Shown here piece by piece: positions 16,091-20,312 of a stretch of 20,312 nt of DNA. This DNA is from JAIYDQ01 sp031411055. Lineage in GTDB: Bacteria; Planctomycetota; Planctomycetia; Pirellulales; Pirellulaceae. The number at the start of each line of letters is the position of its first letter. Positions within the stretch are counted from its first letter, which is position 1. Location of the stretch: contig JANOAI010000442.1 in NCBI GenBank assembly GCA_031411055.1, forward strand, positions 1 through 20,312, in the 5' to 3' direction. The position numbers and the translations under genes were made by a program. The notes under the pieces are model-generated. The model was not told where the DNA came from. It saw only the letters and a program-made list of their open reading frames with translations, and did not search any database.

Positions 16091-17575
16091 ATGTCGACAG
16101 CCACTGAAACACCGACCAAAACCCTGGAAATCCAAGTAAAAGTTGATAAGCCAGGCGCTTGCGAGCGTCATGTTGTCGTCACAATCCCGCGTGTCGAAGT
16201 GGATCGCTATTTCAAAGAAGCCTTTGACGAGCTTGGTCCCAAGGCCGAAATGCCAGGTTTCCGCGTTGGTAAGGCCCCTCGGAAATTGGTGGAAAGTCGT
16301 TTTCGTCCCCAAATTACCGAGCAAGTTAAGAGCTCCCTGGTAATGGATGCTCTTCAGAAGGTCACTGAAGGGGGTGAGTTTTCGGCGATCAGCGAACCCG
16401 ATATGGATTACGGTGCGGTCGAGATTCCAAAAACCGGCGATTTTACTTTCGAATTCAAAATCGAAGTTCGACCTGAATTTGAGACACCCAATTGGAAAGG
16501 TCTGAAACTGACTCGTCCAGTTTATGACGTCACAGACAAAGACGTCGATGACCAGCTTGCAAAGACCCTGACTCGATTCTCCGAAGGCGAGGCTGTCGAT
16601 GGGGAAGCGGAAGTTGGGGATACACTCGTACTCAACATCAAATTCTCCGATAGCGGAAAATTGCTAAACAGTATCGAAGAGGAGCGAGTTGTTCTGCGCA
16701 AAAAGCTTAGCCTCAACGACGCAATCCTCGAAGATTTCGACAAACTGATGGCAGGCGTTCGCGAGGGCGAAACCCGAACGGGCAAGATCAAAGTTACAGC
16801 TTCGTCGACCAATGAAGCCTACCGTGGCAAAGAAGTCGATGCCGAATTCCATGTGATCGAAATTCGTCGCATTGCGGTAGCGGATCTTCGCGGCCCCGTT
16901 CTTGAAGAACTCGGTTTCGATGACGTCCCTGAGCTGAAAGGTTTCGTCCGAGCTGAACTTCAAAAACAACAAGAATACTTCCAGCAGCAAGATCTTCGTA
17001 AGCAAGTTACCAAGATCCTTACCAAGGATGCGAACTGGGAATTGCCAAACGAATTGGTCAATCGTCAAACCAGCCGTGAGTTGCAACGCCAAGCTTTGGA
17101 AATGCAACGCAGTGGATTTGCGGAAGACGAAATCAAGAGCTTTCTGAACGTGGGTCGCCGGAATGCACGCGATATGACGGTCGCTTCGCTCCGCGAACAC
17201 TTTGTCCTTGAAAAGATTGCCGAAGATCTCAAGATTGAAGCTAGCGCAGAGGATTACGAGAAGGAAATTACCCTCATCGCCGACAACTCCGGATCATCGG
17301 AACGTAAAGTTCGAGCTCGGTTGGAGAAATCAGGCCAGATGGATGCGCTTCGAAATCAGATCATCGAACGACGCGTAGTTGAAATGATTACCGCTGAAGC
17401 CGAGCTCTCGGACAGGGAAGACAATTCCTTCTTGCGTAAGGCTCCGGAAGAGTCGGCAATCGATTTCGCCGTCGCGCCGACCTCGGGTTTGGATATCCCT
17501 GAAGCCAAGTACGACAACAACAAGGCTTCTGATACCAAGTCGGAAGGAACCAGCGTAAAGCTACAGCAGCCGTAA
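16091..17575 (+). CDS. tig: Trigger factor, ribosome-associated chaperone
   Basis: Trigger factor binds the ribosome exit tunnel and shields nascent chains. I take the ATG at 16091 (MSTATETPTK), preceded by gggaaaa, over an in-frame start at 16073; this gives 494 residues. The ribosome-docking signature GFRVGKAP is at 56-63. An FKBP-like domain occupies about 174-255 (EVGDTLVLNIKF to AEFHVIEIRR). The helical chaperone domain follows to about 440. It is longer than the usual 430-450 residues because of a polar tail of about 50 residues (from SDREDNSFLRKAP to the end) of no known family. tig is often beside clpP-clpX; here it follows tRNA-Gly and is followed by repeats. Confidence 0.93.
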   Translation: MSTATETPTKTLEIQVKVDKPGACERHVVVTIPRVEVDRYFKEAFDELGPKAEMPGFRVGKAPRKLVESRFRPQITEQVKSSLVMDALQKVTEGGEFSAISEPDMDYGAVEIPKTGDFTFEFKIEVRPEFETPNWKGLKLTRPVYDVTDKDVDDQLAKTLTRFSEGEAVDGEAEVGDTLVLNIKFSDSGKLLNSIEEERVVLRKKLSLNDAILEDFDKLMAGVREGETRTGKIKVTASSTNEAYRGKEVDAEFHVIEIRRIAVADLRGPVLEELGFDDVPELKGFVRAELQKQQEYFQQQDLRKQVTKILTKDANWELPNELVNRQTSRELQRQALEMQRSGFAEDEIKSFLNVGRRNARDMTVASLREHFVLEKIAEDLKIEASAEDYEKEITLIADNSGSSERKVRARLEKSGQMDALRNQIIERRVVEMITAEAELSDREDNSFLRKAPEESAIDFAVAPTSGLDIPEAKYDNNKASDTKSEGTSVKLQQP

Positions 17576-17578
17576 TTT

Positions 17579-17755
17579 GTCGCCGTTCTCTCCGAGATTT
17601 AGTGTCGCCGTTCTCTCCGAGATTTAGTGTCGCCGTTCTCTCCGAGAACGAGCGTAACGCTGTGAAGCTCAGAGGACACCAATTGTTGACAACTTTTTTG
17701 GCGAGATTTTTGGCTGTCTAGCCTGCCCCGCTTCGTTCTCGGAGAGAACGGCGAC
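17579..17755. repeat. Tandem REP units plus inverted copy (MITE-like element)
   Basis: The 18-base word gtcgccgttctctccgag occurs three times in direct order at 17579, 17604 and 17629 (period 25; the first two copies are followed by atttagt). It occurs once inverted at 17738-17755. The third copy and the inverted one extend to perfect 23-bp inverted arms (17629-17651 and 17733-17755) enclosing 81 bases. Each full end is itself a hairpin (cgttctc-tcc-gagaacg). The 127-base unit 17629-17755 resembles a small non-autonomous palindromic element, with two partial ends repeated in front of it. It begins 3 bases after the tig stop and could also act as its terminator. Confidence 0.85.
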
Positions 17756-18080
17756 GCGAGGAAGCTTCGTCCACCGACGGTCGCCAGGTCCAGATGGAAG
17801 TCGTTAGATATTGGACTCAGGAATACCTCCATCAAAAGCTTGAAACACTGGCTGCCTTCCGAGAGCATTCAATCCTGCTCGTCGTCGCTCATTTGAGTAA
17901 TCAACATTTCGAAGCGAACACTCAGCCCATCGTTTTCTATAAAACGGTCATCAAGGTGGACAGTGCTTTCAACCCAATGAATACGCTTTTATGCCCCCCT
18001 GTGTCGCCCAACGCGCCGTGGCGGTAGCGTGCAATGAGTCCCATTATTCACCAAACCGCGAACCCCCACTTTGGAAAAAT
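17756..18080. other. Spacer with no convincing gene
   Basis: Between the repeat element and the small membrane ORF I see no supported gene. A plus-strand frame at 17794-18027 would encode 77 residues starting MEVVRYWTQEYL, but its C-terminal half is not protein-like and it has no ribosome site. It could be decayed coding sequence. Confidence 0.4.
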
Positions 18081-18188
18081 GTGCCTCTGAAAAGACTTTA
18101 TGAAACAGCGAGCATTCTGTTTGCCATAGCGGCGATTCTTTCCGCCCTCGCGTTGCTTACATATGTTCGAATGAACTATTGGCCTTAG
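18081..18188 (+). CDS. Possible small single-helix membrane protein (35 residues)
   Basis: From a GTG at 18081 the frame gives VPLKRLYETASILFAIAAIL continuing through SALALLTYVRMNYWP: a basic start, one hydrophobic helix (about 11-26) and a short polar end, the shape of many tiny membrane proteins. The same frame is open back to an ATG at 17991 (65 residues), but that extension is not protein-like. Only a weak tggaaaa precedes the GTG. The stop lies in a hairpin (18178-18223). I do not recognise a family. Confidence 0.3.
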   Translation: MPLKRLYETASILFAIAAILSALALLTYVRMNYWP

Positions 18189-18223
18189 ATTTCTTTGGCT
18201 GATATCTAAGGCAAGCGGCCAAT
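18178..18223. terminator. Bulged hairpin at the convergent end of the pseudouridine synthase gene
   Basis: Outer arms attggcc (18178-18184) and ggccaat (18217-18223) enclose inner arms gccttagat (18182-18190) and atctaaggc (18204-18212), with an unpaired segment of a few bases on the right side. It lies about 70 bases past the stop of the minus-strand gene. No T-run follows on either strand, so a terminator role is only positional. Confidence 0.35.
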
Positions 18224-18291
18224 AAAAACGTACCAGGAGCGAATTAGCAGTAAAGACAGGGTGTCTTTGACAAGTCCAGCCGGGGCTACGT

Positions 18292-19833
18292 TTAACGCTT
18301 GCCACGTTTAGGTTTGCCGCTTCTTGGAACGCTCGAACTGCGTGGGCCAGCCGATGATCGTTTGCCAAGTGGCTTGCCAGCTCGGCCTGTCGATGAGGCC
18401 CCCTTGCGTGAGCCCTTGAAGCCACGACCAGCGGGTGCAGCCTTTTTGCCGCCAAATTTTTTGCCACCGAATTTCTTGGTCGGACGCTTCTTGAAGCCTT
18501 TGCGATTTGGCCGATCCTCCCTATCACTACCACTTCGCTCATCGTTTCGGAATGTCGACTTTTTGAAGCCTCGCGAGCCTGTGTCTGACTTTCGAGATGA
18601 CTTCTTCGGAAAACCAGGTTTTGCGGGTCGGCTCGGCGCTTCATCACCATAGTCGATTACTTTGCCGCCTCGAGTCTTGCTGCCTCCTTCGCGGACGAGG
18701 GTCATGCCAGAGGTATCTTGATTTCCTGATTCACTTCCATCGAGATCGTCGCCCATTGCGTCAAAGTCATCTTCATCGAAGTCGTCGTCTTCATCCGAGT
18801 GAAGATCGGTCTGATCCCCGAATGGACTGGCGGCTAGCAATGCATCATCATCGTCCCACGCAAACGGATCGCGCTCAGATTTAATGGCTTTGGATTTCTC
18901 CGTTGACTTCAATTCAATTCGAGGTGATGCGGTCGTCGCCTTGGTCGCTCTTTTGGGTTTCGCGATTTTTTCTAAACGATCAACGGTCGGCTTTCGTGTT
19001 CCTTTTTCCGAGGCCTCCTTATCGGATGATTCGTCGCTTTCTGCCTTTCGTTTACGACGCGCTTTCGCGGCTTCGTCGGCAGCCCGATACAAACCGGCGA
19101 CTTCGTCTTGCGTAAGGGGGCGATAAGCAGACTCAGGCAAGTCCGCCAGCTTCAAAGGTCCGATTGAAAGTCGTCGCAATGTGACGACCTTGTTTCCCAG
19201 ACGAGCCAAAACTCGGCGGATTTCGCGATTTTTTCCTTCGCAAAGCGTGATTTCAAGTTCGGTGGCCCCTTTTCGTTCTCGCCGAATCTTAGCTCCTTCG
19301 ACTTTGGCCAATCCCTCTGCAAGATAAATACCGCGCTGCAGTCGTTTGAGTGCCTGGTTGTCGATTTGACCGGCTACTACAACAAAATAGGTCTTCGGAA
19401 CGCCGTGCTTTGGATGTGTTAGTCGTTGCGTCAGCTCGCCGTCGTTGGTCATCAACAACAACCCGACGCTCGAGGCATCTAAACGGCCAACCGAAAACAA
19501 GCGATGATGACCGGGAATCAAGTCGATGGCTCGCGGTCGCCCTTTCGGATCACGATTGGTGCAAAGAATGCCAGCCGGTTTGTGTAACGCGAAATAAACA
19601 GGGCGGAATTTTTTGAGTTGAACGCCGTCGACGCTTACCTTGCTTTTCTCCGTATCCACCTTCGTCCCGAGATGATCGGCCACGACTCCGTCAATTTCAA
19701 CGCGACCTTGTTCGATCAGTTCGTCGACTTGGCGACGAGATCCCAAGCCTGCCGCTGCTAGCAATTTGTTCAATCGCTGCTCTCCCGAAAGGAGGTTCTG
19801 GGGGGCGGGTCGAGAGTCAGGTCGGCGTTTCAT
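18292..19833 (-). CDS. RsuA/RluB-family pseudouridine synthase with long charged C-terminal tail
   Basis: The enzyme converts a uridine in ribosomal RNA to pseudouridine; RluB (23S) is the likeliest role, but RsuA or RluF type cannot be excluded. An S4 RNA-binding domain begins near residue 18 (RLNKLLAAAGLGSRRQVDEL). The catalytic domain starts near 80 (YFALHKPAGILCTNRDPKGR) and has VGRLDASSVGLLLMTNDG with catalytic D119, then EGKNREIRRVLARLG and VVTLRRLSIGPL. The enzyme core ends near 250. The remaining 260 residues are low complexity: a Lys/Arg/Glu stretch, an acidic block at about 324-364 (DDDD and DEDDDFDEDDFD), then a Gly/Lys/Arg/Ser-rich basic end with repeated KKFGGKK. Homologues with short tails are about 250-300 residues, so this one is nearly twice as long. 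No clear Shine-Dalgarno precedes 19833. Confidence 0.9.
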   Translation of the reverse strand: MKRRPDSRPAPQNLLSGEQRLNKLLAAAGLGSRRQVDELIEQGRVEIDGVVADHLGTKVDTEKSKVSVDGVQLKKFRPVYFALHKPAGILCTNRDPKGRPRAIDLIPGHHRLFSVGRLDASSVGLLLMTNDGELTQRLTHPKHGVPKTYFVVVAGQIDNQALKRLQRGIYLAEGLAKVEGAKIRRERKGATELEITLCEGKNREIRRVLARLGNKVVTLRRLSIGPLKLADLPESAYRPLTQDEVAGLYRAADEAAKARRKRKAESDESSDKEASEKGTRKPTVDRLEKIAKPKRATKATTASPRIELKSTEKSKAIKSERDPFAWDDDDALLAASPFGDQTDLHSDEDDDFDEDDFDAMGDDLDGSESGNQDTSGMTLVREGGSKTRGGKVIDYGDEAPSRPAKPGFPKKSSRKSDTGSRGFKKSTFRNDERSGSDREDRPNRKGFKKRPTKKFGGKKFGGKKAAPAGRGFKGSRKGASSTGRAGKPLGKRSSAGPRSSSVPRSGKPKRGKR

Positions 19834-20049
19834 GGCAATGCGGGTAAGGATGGCGTTGGAGCGAGAAATCGAGGAACCCAGACTAACCGCAACCGAGGCA
19901 AAATGGCAGTGGAAAAACCAAGTTCTAGCCTAGTAGTTCTCAGTAAACGACGAATTTCGTGCGTCCTATTTCCGCACGGCGGGACGGATGAAAATGTTGA
20001 AAACGATGCAATCGACGTTCTTTTACGGGTTACGAAGCAACACGAATAT
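19834..20049. other. Upstream spacer of the pseudouridine synthase gene, no gene seen
   Basis: No frame here reads like a protein on either strand. It should contain the promoter of the minus-strand gene, but I could not find a convincing -35/-10 pair. Confidence 0.4.
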
Positions 20050-20054
20050 CTCCT

Positions 20055-20084
20055 CCCTCTCCCCTGGCTTTGCAGAGGAGAGGG
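20055..20084. repeat. REP-like hairpin, C-rich/G-rich family
   Basis: The arms ccctctcc (20055-20062) and ggagaggg (20077-20084) are perfect 8-bp complements around a 14-base loop. It has the same style as the two hairpins that follow. Confidence 0.6.
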
Positions 20085-20164
20085 CCGAGGTGGCCTGATG
20101 AAAATGTAGGAAGATAAAGAGCTTGGGGAAAATCTTGAAGGCGAAAGACCCACGATTTATCGCT

Positions 20165-20276
20165 CCCTTCTCCCCGGTACTCCGGGGAGAAGGGCTGGGG
20201 ATGAGGGGGCATTGCTTCTAAGCGATTCGGCCCCTCACCCCCCGCCCCCTCTCCCCAGAAGACTGGGGCGAGGGGG
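20165..20276. repeat. Pair of REP-like hairpins (BIME-like)
   Basis: The first hairpin has perfect 13-bp arms (20165-20177 and 20182-20194, cccttctccccgg and its complement) with loop tact. The second has 14-bp arms (20245-20258 and 20263-20276) with one mismatch and loop aaga. The flanks are also inverted relative to each other: ctggggatgaggggg follows the first and cccctcacccc precedes the second. This makes a head-to-head REP doublet of about 120 bases. Confidence 0.75.
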
Positions 20277-20312
20277 AGAAAGAGTACGGATAGTGGCGAT
20301 TTGGCTGCGAAT

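Noticed and set aside
17579..17755. CRISPR-like array from the 25-base direct repeats
   Set aside because: The copies are only 7 bases apart with the same filler (atttagt), there are no variable spacers, and one copy is inverted; no cas genes are present.
17794..18027. Plus-strand 77-residue frame after the repeat element
   Set aside because: The first half looks faintly protein-like but the end does not; no start signal and no recognisable family. Left as spacer.
18299..18652. Plus-strand 117-residue frame rich in Pro/Leu/Arg
   Set aside because: It is antisense to the low-complexity basic tail of the pseudouridine synthase; the biased composition keeps the opposite frame open.
19830..20153. 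Minus-strand 107-residue frame upstream of the pseudouridine synthase
   Set aside because: It runs through REP hairpins and is Ser/Pro/Arg-rich, typical of a translated repeat.

Overview
The window looks like chromosome from a planctomycete, most likely a relative of Pirellula, Rhodopirellula or Blastopirellula. Three things suggest this. One gene encodes a protein with ELW-type repeats and a dockerin-like end. A DUF58 gene is paired with a BatA-like von Willebrand A gene. The intergenic spaces hold several families of palindromic REP-like repeats. Base composition is near 50% GC and many starts lack a strong Shine-Dalgarno. The phylum call is an inference from protein style, with no marker-gene comparison behind it.

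Layout from left to right: (1) a structured palindromic element (1-122) abuts a plus-strand ELW-repeat/dockerin gene that has no proper start or signal peptide and is probably a 5'-truncated remnant; (2) an orphan nucleotidyltransferase-fold protein; (3) on the minus strand, a translationally coupled DUF58 / BatA-like vWA pair (5254 down to 2190); (4) divergent from that pair, the serine biosynthesis operon serC-serA, closed by a near-perfect 23-bp inverted repeat; (5) a plus-strand run of comEC (DNA uptake channel), an exported cyanophycinase-like S51 peptidase, an exported alpha/beta hydrolase and sdaA (L-serine deaminase); (6) a possible small ORF, a tRNA-Gly(GCC) with a recognisable sigma70-type promoter, and the trigger factor gene tig; (7) a repeat-rich spacer of about 700 bp; (8) on the minus strand, an RsuA/RluB-type pseudouridine synthase with a very long charged tail; (9) a terminal gene-free stretch with three hairpins of a C-rich/G-rich REP family.

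SerC and SerA catalyse two of the three steps from 3-phosphoglycerate to serine (the phosphatase SerB is not here), and SdaA breaks serine down to pyruvate about 6 kb away, so both arms of serine metabolism are present. The other genes are mostly housekeeping or envelope functions with no obvious shared pathway.

I see no CRISPR array, prophage, transposase or clear new multi-gene system. The most interesting signal is inside the S51 peptidase. Its N-terminal half reads as a decayed tandem copy of the catalytic half, with all three triad positions replaced. Next come the palindromic elements, especially the tandem 25-bp repeat units after tig and the element at the start of the ELW gene, and a perfect CGAAC-N4-GTTCG palindrome upstream of sdaA.
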